Shown here piece by piece: positions 26,091 to 32,988 of a stretch of DNA of 64,000 bases. The notes beneath the pieces are model-generated. The model saw only the letters and a program-made list of their open reading frames with translations, was not told the DNA's origin and made no database searches. The stretch lies in assembly GCF_001263205.1 (NCBI RefSeq), contig NZ_CP012333.1, forward strand, positions 8,785,501-8,849,500, written 5' to 3'. The position numbers and the translations under genes were made by a program. Position 1 is the first letter of the stretch, and each line of letters opens with the position of its first letter. The stretch comes from Labilithrix luteola (GTDB lineage Bacteria; Myxococcota_A; Polyangia; Polyangiales; Polyangiaceae).

Positions 26091-26621
26091 CTACTGAGGA
26101 GTGCTGCAGCCGCGGCAGAGGCCGCGGAAAATTCGCTCTTCCGTGCGCACGCGGAAACCGTCGGCCCCTTCGAGGACGAGCCGCTTCGTTTCGGCCGCGG
26201 GCGGCTCGGCCGGGATGTCGACGATCGCTCCGCACCCGTCGCACACGGCGTGGTGATGCGGTGACGTATTGGGATCGAAGCGAATCGCGCCGCCGAGGTT
26301 CAGCGATCCGGTGAGCCCGCAGTTCGCGAGCGCGTCGAGCGTGTTGTAGACGGTGGCGAAGCTCATCGTGGGGAAGGCCCCGCGCAACCGGTCGAAGAGG
26401 TCCTGCGCCGTCGGGTGCGAGTGGTCGTCGGCAAGGGTGCGCACGATCGCGATGCGCTGCGGGGTGAGCTTGAGTCCTGCGCGCTTCAGCTCCGCGAGCA
26501 GCTCTTCGGCGCGCGGGTGCGGGTGACTCTTCGCGGCCGTCTTGGAGGTCTTCGCGGCGCGCCCTACACGTGCTTTCGCGTCAGCCGAACGCGAGCTCGC
26601 GATGGTGTCCCGGCCTCTCAT
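26091..26621 (-). CDS. perR: Fur-family peroxide regulator, PerR-type
   Basis: A 176-residue Fur-family repressor. A basic, low-complexity N-terminal extension of about 38 residues precedes the winged helix (LKLTPQRIAIVRTLADD, SFATVYNTLDALANCG). The sensing region has RFDPNTSPHHHAVC, where PerR proteins carry Asp and the His cluster that binds Fe/Mn and is oxidised by peroxide. Two CxxC zinc motifs (CDGC and CRGC) complete the fold. The gene heads the rubrerythrin operon and has a PerR-box-like palindrome 17 bases before its start, so autoregulation and peroxide induction of the operon are inferred. Iron-sensing Fur is the alternative, but the operon argues for PerR. Confidence 0.87.
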   Translation of the reverse strand: MRGRDTIASSRSADAKARVGRAAKTSKTAAKSHPHPRAEELLAELKRAGLKLTPQRIAIVRTLADDHSHPTAQDLFDRLRGAFPTMSFATVYNTLDALANCGLTGSLNLGGAIRFDPNTSPHHHAVCDGCGAIVDIPAEPPAAETKRLVLEGADGFRVRTEERIFRGLCRGCSTPQ

Positions 26622-26637
26622 TGGATGAAAACTTTAG

Positions 26638-26652
26638 TAAGAATCATTCTAA
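26638..26652 (-). promoter_or_regulatory. PerR/Fur box upstream of perR
   Basis: The 15-base element reads TTAGAATGATTCTTA on the minus strand. It is a 7-1-7 inverted repeat with one mismatch and closely follows the PerR consensus TTATAATNATTATAA. It lies in an AT-rich patch within an otherwise GC-rich region, 17 bases before the perR start codon, where bound repressor would overlap the promoter. Confidence 0.8.
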
Positions 26653-26917
26653 ACTGCAACGGCCGGGCTGCACTTCGACGGCCGAGAACGTTCGCCGATT
26701 GCGGGGCGGACGAAAATGCATCCTCTTGCCGCAGGAGAGGCGCGACGCGGGCAGGGCCGGCGCCCGGTCTCGAGCGCGAAGGAGGCGTTTGTCGCGACGC
26801 GTGCTCGATGGCTCGAACACGTGTGTCGATCGCGCGAAGAACGAGTAGCCAACAAGCAGCGAGCGCTCCGAGCTGGCCCCAGGCCGGGGTGGTCAACGCA
26901 ATTGCCGAGGGATTCCT

Positions 26918-28213
26918 TTGGGCATCTTCAGGCGCGCGATGTACTCTTCTTGCGTGGGCGGAAGGGTCGCAGCGACGGTGTTCGCGACGGCAGGCTGCAC
27001 GCTTGCTGTCTTCGCACTCATTCGGGCCGTTGGCGCGTGCTCGTCGCCCTACGGCGAAGCCACCGCGACTGCGAACGATGCCGCCCCCAGTGCGGCGGAC
27101 TCGCAAGACGCGCGCGGCGTGCCGGATCCGTGTCAGCACGCGTTCGTCGCGGAACCGCCCGACAACGACGACGCGCCCGACGAAGTCCTTCCGCCGTTCG
27201 GTATCGCCGTCGATGCGATTCAGGTCCAGGGCAACCAAGAAAACCCGCTCGCGCTCGACCTCGACAACGTCTGCACGTGTGAAACGGGCGCGGGCACCGC
27301 CCACGAAGGAAAGTCGAGCTGCATCACCGCAGCGAGCCGATGCGATCTCGACGGCGGCCGAGACAACGCCGTCGGCGAGTTCGTCAGCGGTCTCGGCGCG
27401 TTCTACGCGGTCGATAAGTTCCCCAACGCGCTCATCCAGCAAGGGCGTCGCGGCGTCCTCACGCAGCTCGGCAAATACAACGGTCGCGCGAACGACAAGG
27501 ACGTCGCGCTCGGCATCATCCTCTCCGAGGGCATTCACTCTCAGGGCTGTCCGAACTCCACCGCGCAGCACGGCACGACGTGGGACACCTGGAGCCCGGG
27601 TTGGTGCGGCGACGACAAGTGGTCGCTCCCGAGGGACGGTGTCTTCCAGGTCTCGAGCGGTGCGGTGTTCGTCGTGGTCGGCACGGGCTACGTGCGCGAC
27701 TACCAGCTCGTCGTCAACTTCGAGAAGAGCACGGTCTCCGTACCTTTCGACGACGCCTACGCTCTCCTCGTCAGCAGCGCGATCATCACGGGCAAGCTCG
27801 TGCCTCTCGGCGAGGACATGAATCCGCGCGACCCGTCGGTGCCCCCGAGGACGGACAAGGAGAAGCGCTTCTATCGCGTCGACGACGGCGTTCTGGCCGG
27901 GCGCATCTCGACGCACGACCTCCTCGCGGCGATCGGCTCATCGAAGCAGTCCCAGACCGTCGAGCAGACTTGCCTGCAGAGCCTCTATCCGGTGCTCAAG
28001 GACAGGGTCTGCTCGTCGGCCGACATCGCACGCTCGGCGGACTTGGACTTCCAGCCCGATGCGGGGTGCGACGCACTTTCGACCGCCATCCGGTTCACGG
28101 GCAAGCCCGCGCTCTTGGGCGAGGTCTACGACCGGAATCGCCCCTCGACGCCCTGCGAGCCGGGGCCCAACGGCGAGCCGCTCGACGCCGGCGTTTCGTA
28201 TCTCTGTCCCTGA
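26918..28213 (+). CDS. Exported lipoprotein-like protein, Cys-containing, unknown function
   Basis: A protein of about 430 residues. A long hydrophobic signal segment ends AVGAC, a lipobox-like site, so it is probably a lipoprotein. An acidic linker (about residues 48-95) is followed by a globular part with at least eleven Cys (CTCETGAG, CITAASRC, QGCPNS, WCGDDKW, CLQSLYP), probably disulfide-bonded. A segment FVVVGTGYVRDYQLVVNFE looks like a beta sheet. No family was recognised. The start is uncertain: TTG at 26918 has GAGGG 6 bases upstream, and ATG at 26939 is weaker but keeps the signal peptide. It is divergent from perR, with 280 bases between. Confidence 0.72.
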   Translation: MGIFRRAMYSSCVGGRVAATVFATAGCTLAVFALIRAVGACSSPYGEATATANDAAPSAADSQDARGVPDPCQHAFVAEPPDNDDAPDEVLPPFGIAVDAIQVQGNQENPLALDLDNVCTCETGAGTAHEGKSSCITAASRCDLDGGRDNAVGEFVSGLGAFYAVDKFPNALIQQGRRGVLTQLGKYNGRANDKDVALGIILSEGIHSQGCPNSTAQHGTTWDTWSPGWCGDDKWSLPRDGVFQVSSGAVFVVVGTGYVRDYQLVVNFEKSTVSVPFDDAYALLVSSAIITGKLVPLGEDMNPRDPSVPPRTDKEKRFYRVDDGVLAGRISTHDLLAAIGSSKQSQTVEQTCLQSLYPVLKDRVCSSADIARSADLDFQPDAGCDALSTAIRFTGKPALLGEVYDRNRPSTPCEPGPNGEPLDAGVSYLCP

Positions 28214-28220
28214 AGCACGA

Positions 28221-28265
28221 AGACGAAACGCAGAGGCGGACGGTGCTTCTGCCCCTGCGTCGTCT
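28221..28265. terminator. Imperfect hairpin between convergent genes
   Basis: AGACGAAACGCAGAGGC pairs imperfectly with GCCCCTGCGTCGTCT across a short loop, between the lipoprotein gene (plus) and doxX (minus). It could end transcription from both sides, but there is no clear T-run. Confidence 0.45.
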
Positions 28266-28282
28266 CGAGCTTCGACGGCTTC

Positions 28283-28813
28283 TCACCGTGACAGGCGGCG
28301 GCCGAGGAGACCGTCGAGCGACCACGCACCCGCGCCTTTGACCATGACGATCAGCGCGAGGCCGATCGCGAGCAGGTGGTACTCGATGCCTTCACCGGCC
28401 TGCGCGCCCATCCAGTTCATGAAGAAGCCGAACTTTGCGTGCACCATGAAGACGGCGACGAGCATGTTCGCGGCGATGCCGAGCGCGGCGATGCGCGAGA
28501 GCGCGCCGACGATCAGGCCGATCGAGCCGAGGAACTCGGCGGCGATCGCCAGCGCCGCGAAGGCCGCGGGAATGCCCATCTGACCGGTGAAGAAGCCCAT
28601 CGTGCCGCTGAAGCCGTGACCGCCGAAGAGGCCGAGCGCCTTCTGCGCACCGTGCGGGAACATCACCAGGCCGAGCGCGATGCGGGCGACCAGCGGGGCC
28701 ACGTCCGAGCTCGTCCGCGTGAGGCGCTGGAGCACACTTCCGGTGCCGGTCGCACGGTCCGCGATGTCCGAGGTGCTGGGGGCGAAAGACTTGATCGAAG
28801 TGCGAGCGGCCAT
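28283..28813 (-). CDS. DoxX family membrane protein
   Basis: A 176-residue protein with four hydrophobic helices, the DoxX layout: VARIALGLVMFPHGAQKALG, a second pair containing FAALAIAAEFLGSIGLIVGAL, ANMLVAVFMVHAKFG, and LLAIGLALIVMVKGAGAW. DoxX proteins are small inner-membrane proteins linked to thiosulfate:quinone oxidation or oxidative-stress complexes; many have unknown function. The ATG at 28813 is preferred because AAGGA lies 8 bases upstream; an in-frame ATG at 28852 has none. The first 45 residues form a Ser/Thr-rich soluble extension. Confidence 0.87.
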   Translation of the reverse strand: MAARTSIKSFAPSTSDIADRATGTGSVLQRLTRTSSDVAPLVARIALGLVMFPHGAQKALGLFGGHGFSGTMGFFTGQMGIPAAFAALAIAAEFLGSIGLIVGALSRIAALGIAANMLVAVFMVHAKFGFFMNWMGAQAGEGIEYHLLAIGLALIVMVKGAGAWSLDGLLGRRLSR

Positions 28814-28947
28814 GGTGTCAGTTCCTTCCGTGTTCTGACCAACACCATGCACCGTTGCTTGACGATGGATTAGATAGACTCTCGCGACCGAACTGTTGTC
28901 GAACGACGAACAGTTGGCCCGCCGCGACCGTGCGTCGAGCCCGCGCC

Positions 28948-29862
28948 CTACTTCTTCTTCGGTGCGCGTCCCTTGTCCTGACGAAGGACGAGGAATCCTT
29001 CGTTGTCGATCGCGGCCGAACCATCTTTGAGAAGGCGGCCGGCGGCTCGCTTGAACGCCTTCTTGCTCAGACCGAAGACCTCACGAATGCGCTCCGGATC
29101 CGAGCGATCGCCGATGCGCGGGGCGCCCGGCTGGCCGAGCACGGTGAGGATCTTCTTCGCGTCGCTCTCGAGCTCTTCGTGGGCGTGGCCACGCAAGGAG
29201 AGCTCGATCTTTCCGTCGGGAAGGATGTTGCTCACGCGGAAGCGCGCCTGCTCGCCGCGCGAGAGATGGTGCGGTTCACCTGCTGGCAAGAGGCCCACGA
29301 AGGCGCGCTCGATGATGACGAACACGCCGATTTGCGGGTCATTGCGCCAGGCTTCGCCCTCGACCCATTCGTCGAGCTCGAACTCACCCTGGTCGCGCAG
29401 CATCTCGCTCACGCGCATCGTGCCGGCGAGGCGGCCGGTGTCGTCGACGTAGAGGCCGATGGCGTAACGCTCGCCCACGCGCATCTCGGTCGTCTGTTCG
29501 GCGAAGGGAACGAGCAGCTCCTTGGGGAGCCCCCAATCCGCGAACGCGCCGATCTTGGTGACGTCACGAATGGTCAAGAACGCCACGTCGCCGAGCTCGA
29601 GCAGTGGCCGGCGCGTGGTGGCGAGGGGACGTCCCTCCGAGTCGAGTGCCACGAAGACATCGACCGCGTCACCCTCCTTGGCGTTCGGCGGAATCTCGGG
29701 GCCGAGAAGCAAGACGACCTCGGCATCGGGGCGCGTGTCGGTCTCGTCGACGGCGAGGAAGGCGCCCGGAGTGCCGAAGCGGCGGATGCGGAGCGTGGCC
29801 GAGTGGCCGATGAGGTCGCGCATCTCGACGCGCTGGTGACGGCGGGGAGGGGTTTGGGCCAC
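28948..29862 (-). CDS. S1-type RNA-binding protein, CvfB/YitL family
   Basis: A 304-residue protein made of consecutive OB-fold/S1-like modules. N-terminal modules include FGTPGAFLAVDE and VFVALDSEGRPLATTRRP. The central S1 domain has VGDVAFLTIRDVTKIGAFADWG and LPKELLVPFAEQ. A further module (VFVIIERAFVGLLPAGEPHHL) and a winged-helix C-terminus (REVFGLSKKAFKRAAGRLLKDG) complete the CvfB layout. CvfB-type proteins bind RNA and affect virulence or growth in Firmicutes; a general RNA-binding regulator is likely here. It starts at GTG, divergent from the MBL hydrolase, and ends with a Lys-rich tail. Confidence 0.88.
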   Translation of the reverse strand: MAQTPPRRHQRVEMRDLIGHSATLRIRRFGTPGAFLAVDETDTRPDAEVVLLLGPEIPPNAKEGDAVDVFVALDSEGRPLATTRRPLLELGDVAFLTIRDVTKIGAFADWGLPKELLVPFAEQTTEMRVGERYAIGLYVDDTGRLAGTMRVSEMLRDQGEFELDEWVEGEAWRNDPQIGVFVIIERAFVGLLPAGEPHHLSRGEQARFRVSNILPDGKIELSLRGHAHEELESDAKKILTVLGQPGAPRIGDRSDPERIREVFGLSKKAFKRAAGRLLKDGSAAIDNEGFLVLRQDKGRAPKKK

Positions 29863-29948
29863 GTGGATGCTTCTCCCTTAGCAGGCCGGCCGTGCGCGTG
29901 CTGCTGGGATTGGCGGGGCATTCCGATCCGCTCCCGAACGGTACTACG

Positions 29949-30893
29949 ATGGCGGCCATGACGACGCGTCATTCCCGAATCACGATCGATGCCGACGTCA
30001 CTCCGCGCTTCACCGCCGCGTACCTCCGCCTTGCCGGCGACGAGTGCGCGTTCGTCGAAGCCCATACCGCGCACGCCGTTCCGAAGCTCCTCGCCGCGCT
30101 GGCCGAGCAGGGAAAGAAGCCGGAGGATGTTCGTTGGGTGGTCGTGACGCACGCGCACCTCGACCATGCGGCGGGCGCGAGCGCGCTGCTCGCCAAGTGT
30201 CCGAACGCCACGCTCCTTGCCCACCCGCGCACCGCAAAGAACCTCATCGACCCCGAGAAGCTGATCCAGGGAGCGACCGCCGTTTACGGTGAGGCCCGGT
30301 TCAAGGAGCTCTACGGCACCGTGACGGCCATCCCGAAGGAGCGCGTGCGCGCTCTTGCCGACGGCGAGAGCTTCGAGCTCGGCGATGCCAAGCTCACCGT
30401 TTGGCACACCTCGGGGCACGCCTATCACCACTTCGCGGTCGACGATCCGGCCGTCGAGACGGTCTACACGGGCGATACGTTCGGCCTCGTGTACCCAGCC
30501 CTGCAGGCGCACGGGCGCTTTGCGATCCCCTCGACGAGCCCCACGGGGTTCAACGCCGCCGAAGCGCGCAAGAGCATCGACAAGGTGCTCTCGCTCGGCG
30601 AGCGATGGGTATGTCCCACGCACTACGATGGCTACGAAGACAAGCAGGTGATCGCGGATCAGCTTCGTCGGTTCATCGATCGCGCCGAAGCCTGGGTGGA
30701 ATCGGCGGTGAACGGGAGTGAGAGTCCCGAGCAGATGGAAGCGCGCTTCGCCGAGAATTGGCGCAAGGCGATCGCCGAAGAAGCGCCGCAGTTCGGTCCG
30801 AAGGAGCAGGCGCTTCTCGACCTCGACGTCGAGCTGAATGCCCAAGGCCTCGCGTTCGTTGCCAACGCGCAGCGCGCCGAGGCGCGGCGGTGA
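29949..30893 (+). CDS. MBL-fold metallohydrolase
   Basis: A protein of about 314 residues with the metallo-beta-lactamase fold. The metal ligands are VVTHAHLDHAAG (HxHxDH), the His of WHTSGHAYHH, the Asp of VYTGDTFGLVYP and the His of VCPTHYDGYED. This suits glyoxalase II- or lactonase-like hydrolases that bind two zinc or iron ions. The C-terminal 90 residues are helical and may form an additional substrate-recognition part. The ATGs at 29949 and 29958 are both possible; the longer open frame from 29892 has no ribosome binding site. The substrate cannot be predicted. It is convergent with the collagen-like lipoprotein gene. Confidence 0.87.
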   Translation: MAAMTTRHSRITIDADVTPRFTAAYLRLAGDECAFVEAHTAHAVPKLLAALAEQGKKPEDVRWVVVTHAHLDHAAGASALLAKCPNATLLAHPRTAKNLIDPEKLIQGATAVYGEARFKELYGTVTAIPKERVRALADGESFELGDAKLTVWHTSGHAYHHFAVDDPAVETVYTGDTFGLVYPALQAHGRFAIPSTSPTGFNAAEARKSIDKVLSLGERWVCPTHYDGYEDKQVIADQLRRFIDRAEAWVESAVNGSESPEQMEARFAENWRKAIAEEAPQFGPKEQALLDLDVELNAQGLAFVANAQRAEARR

Positions 30894-30930
30894 CACCTAC
30901 GATTTCGCGACGCTCAACCTGACGCGCGAA

Positions 30931-30963
30931 GCACCGAACCGCTCGGGGTGAACGGTTCGGTGC
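30931..30963. terminator. Perfect hairpin between convergent genes
   Basis: GCACCGAACCG (30931-30941) pairs perfectly with CGGTTCGGTGC (30953-30963) over an 11-base loop. It lies between the MBL gene (plus) and the collagen-like lipoprotein gene (minus), 38 bases after one stop and 13 bases after the other. It has no T-run, so it is only a probable two-way terminator. Confidence 0.6.
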
Positions 30964-30976
30964 CCGGCGGCGCGCT

Positions 30977-32503
30977 TCAGCGCAAGAACGTGCGAACCGT
31001 CTTGTTGCCGGTCAGGTCGCACACGGAGAGGACGAGGCCTTCCTTGGCGGCCACGAGGTCGAACGAGCCCGGGAGAACGGTGTCGAACGACGGCGTCGTG
31101 TCGGTGATCGACGCGTACGCGCGGACGGCCGTTCCCTGGCGGACGGCGATCGACATGCGCGTGCCGAGGCCCGAGAGATCGAGCTCGCTCGTCGCCCCCG
31201 TGACGCCGAGCGTCACCGTCTCCCACGTCACGTTCGCGAGGTCCGTGAGGGCCGCACGGCGAACCGAGAGCGCACCGTTCGTGTCGATGCATCCTGCATA
31301 GAGTTTGCCGTCGGCGAATCCGAGGTCGACGCGCGTGGCGCCGGCGCAGGACCCGATCTCGACGAACTCCGAGGCTTGCGTCATCGTGGCAGGGGTGGCC
31401 GTCGCGCGAATCGTGGCCTTGCCGCCGGCGAGGTACGCTCCTACGAGCCTGCCGCCTGCGTTGATCAGCTTCGGAGCCGTGGCGTTGCTCGCGGCCGCTT
31501 CCACGGTGGCGAGGTTCTTCCACACGTTGGAGAGGTTGCCGAACTGATCGACGGGGAAGGTCGACAGCGTCATGCCGACGTTCTTCTGCGCCATGAGCGC
31601 GTAGAGCACGTGGTCGACGAAGGCGATGCTGTGTGCCTTGCCCGGCGAGAAGGCGGGCGTCAGCGCATACGTGCCTTTGCCGCCGTCCTTGACGACCGAG
31701 ATGAGGCCGCCGAACGAGGTGTAGTTCGTCGTGTAGTAGGAGCTGCCGCTGTCGAAGGCGAGCTCGGAGTACGCGTAGAACTGCGGCGTGTAGCGACCCT
31801 GGTACGCCTTCCACGACGCGTTCACGCCCGCTCCGGCGAAGCCGTAGACCGCGAAGACGTTTGCGCCCGAGTACACGCCGCCGCCGTCCCAGATCGGTCC
31901 TTCGCTCGCGAGCTGCGCGCGGTACGCGGCGTCGTTGAACATGAAGCCGAGGCGCGCCGTCTGGTCGACGTCGTTCACGGCAAGCGCGAAGCTGTACGCC
32001 GTCGTCACCGCGGGTAGGGCAGGGAGCTCGGGCCACGCCGGGAGCGTGTTGCACAGGTACTTCGTCGACTTCGCGTCGACTTCGACGTCGTCGAGCGTGC
32101 CGTTCGCGTTGACGTCGAGTCCGACCTGCACGGCGATGCCGCCGTTCGCGCAGTGGTCACCGGCGAGCTCGCTCACCGTGCGAATCAGCGACGAGGCGCC
32201 GTCTTTGCCGTTCGCTCCATCGTCGCCGTCGGTCCCGTCGGTCCCGTTCGTCCCGTCGGTCCCGTTCGTCCCGTCTTTGCCGTTGGTTCCGTCTTTGCCG
32301 TTGAGCCCATCCGCGCCTTCGGCGCCGTTCTTACCGTTCGTCCCGTCTTTGCCGTTCGTTCCGTTGCTGCCGTCTTTGCCGTCGACACCATTCGTTCCGT
32401 CGACACCATTCGTGCCGTCGTCCGCGCTGCAGCCCACCGAGGCAAGCACGACCGCGCACACGAACGCGCTGAGAACTTCCCGAGACCATCGTCCGGAGAT
32501 CAT
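30977..32503 (-). CDS. Collagen-like lipoprotein under cobalamin riboswitch
   Basis: A 508-residue protein with a lipoprotein signal peptide ending SVGC (about residue 26). About 25 uninterrupted Gly-X-Y triplets follow (residues 30-105, mostly GTN, GKD, GTD, GVD), then a short two-Cys domain (DHCANGG, then VGLDVNANGTLDDVE, closing at YLC) of the kind that follows such tracts in other myxobacterial lipoproteins (DUF7151-like). The C-terminal 350 residues are beta-rich, with repeated strands such as GVYSGANVFAVYGFAG, HSIAFVDHVLYALMA and DLGFADGKLYAGCIDTNG, which suggests a beta-propeller. It is probably surface- or periplasm-exposed. It is the only gene downstream of the cobalamin riboswitch, so regulation by B12 is inferred, and corrinoid binding is a hypothesis. 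The frame is open to 32656, but the ATG at 32503 gives the signal peptide. Confidence 0.85.
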   Translation of the reverse strand: MISGRWSREVLSAFVCAVVLASVGCSADDGTNGVDGTNGVDGKDGSNGTNGKDGTNGKNGAEGADGLNGKDGTNGKDGTNGTDGTNGTDGTDGDDGANGKDGASSLIRTVSELAGDHCANGGIAVQVGLDVNANGTLDDVEVDAKSTKYLCNTLPAWPELPALPAVTTAYSFALAVNDVDQTARLGFMFNDAAYRAQLASEGPIWDGGGVYSGANVFAVYGFAGAGVNASWKAYQGRYTPQFYAYSELAFDSGSSYYTTNYTSFGGLISVVKDGGKGTYALTPAFSPGKAHSIAFVDHVLYALMAQKNVGMTLSTFPVDQFGNLSNVWKNLATVEAAASNATAPKLINAGGRLVGAYLAGGKATIRATATPATMTQASEFVEIGSCAGATRVDLGFADGKLYAGCIDTNGALSVRRAALTDLANVTWETVTLGVTGATSELDLSGLGTRMSIAVRQGTAVRAYASITDTTPSFDTVLPGSFDLVAAKEGLVLSVCDLTGNKTVRTFLR

Positions 32504-32704
32504 GAAACGCTCGCATTCTTCGTGGCGAACCCGAGGCACACCGACCTCGCGCGCAGTGCAGGAGCGGCGAAGAGCGATGCGTTCAGGCGGTGGATGCACG
32601 AACGCGTGCAACCACACTTGGTGACCGGATGCTTCCCTCGAAGCAGGGCCGGGCAACGCGAGCTGTAGTCGAAACGATCAGGACGACGAGACGACGTGGG
32701 CTCG

Positions 32705-32875
32705 GGCCATCACCAGGTCTTCGGACTCCGGAGATCTCACGCGGCGGGTTTTCGCCTTCGATGACGAAAGCGAAACGCTACGTGACTCTCCGATACCGCT
32801 GCGGGGCAGCTCCGGGTTCTCACCGGATTCCCTTAAATGTCAGTCCACCGGGACCGACGGCATATGGCAGACGCG
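32705..32875 (-). ncRNA. Cobalamin (B12) riboswitch
   Basis: Read on the minus strand, the segment holds the B12-element core in order: AAGGGAATCCGGTGAGAA, CCCGGAGCTGCCCCGCAG, CGGTA, a variable arm, then AGTCCGAAGACCTG near the 3' end. GCCAT near the 5' end can pair with ATGGC at the 3' end to close P1. These match the cobalamin riboswitch consensus. The leader continues for about 200 bases to the collagen-like lipoprotein ATG and contains a 10-pair hairpin with one mismatch (32590-32615) but no T-run, so control of translation or Rho-dependent termination seems more likely than an intrinsic terminator. The neighbouring bases 32504-32704 and 32876-32988 show no other gene. Confidence 0.9.
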
Positions 32876-32988
32876 GAGCTACCAGCCTGCCCGGACCACG
32901 TCAATGCGCAGTCGAGCGCAGCACCTCGTTGGGGTGCGCGCTCGACGCGTGTGCTGGATGCGCTTGAAGCGTTCGCCCTGACGCTCGG

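Noticed and set aside
26618..27916. Minus-strand frame running from the perR region into the lipoprotein gene
   Set aside because: It is antisense to the lipoprotein coding region and shows no domain; perR itself ends the credible minus-strand coding.
32185..32445. Apparent CRISPR-like periodic repeats
   Set aside because: The periodicity comes from Gly-X-Y codons inside the collagen-like gene. There are no distinct spacers.
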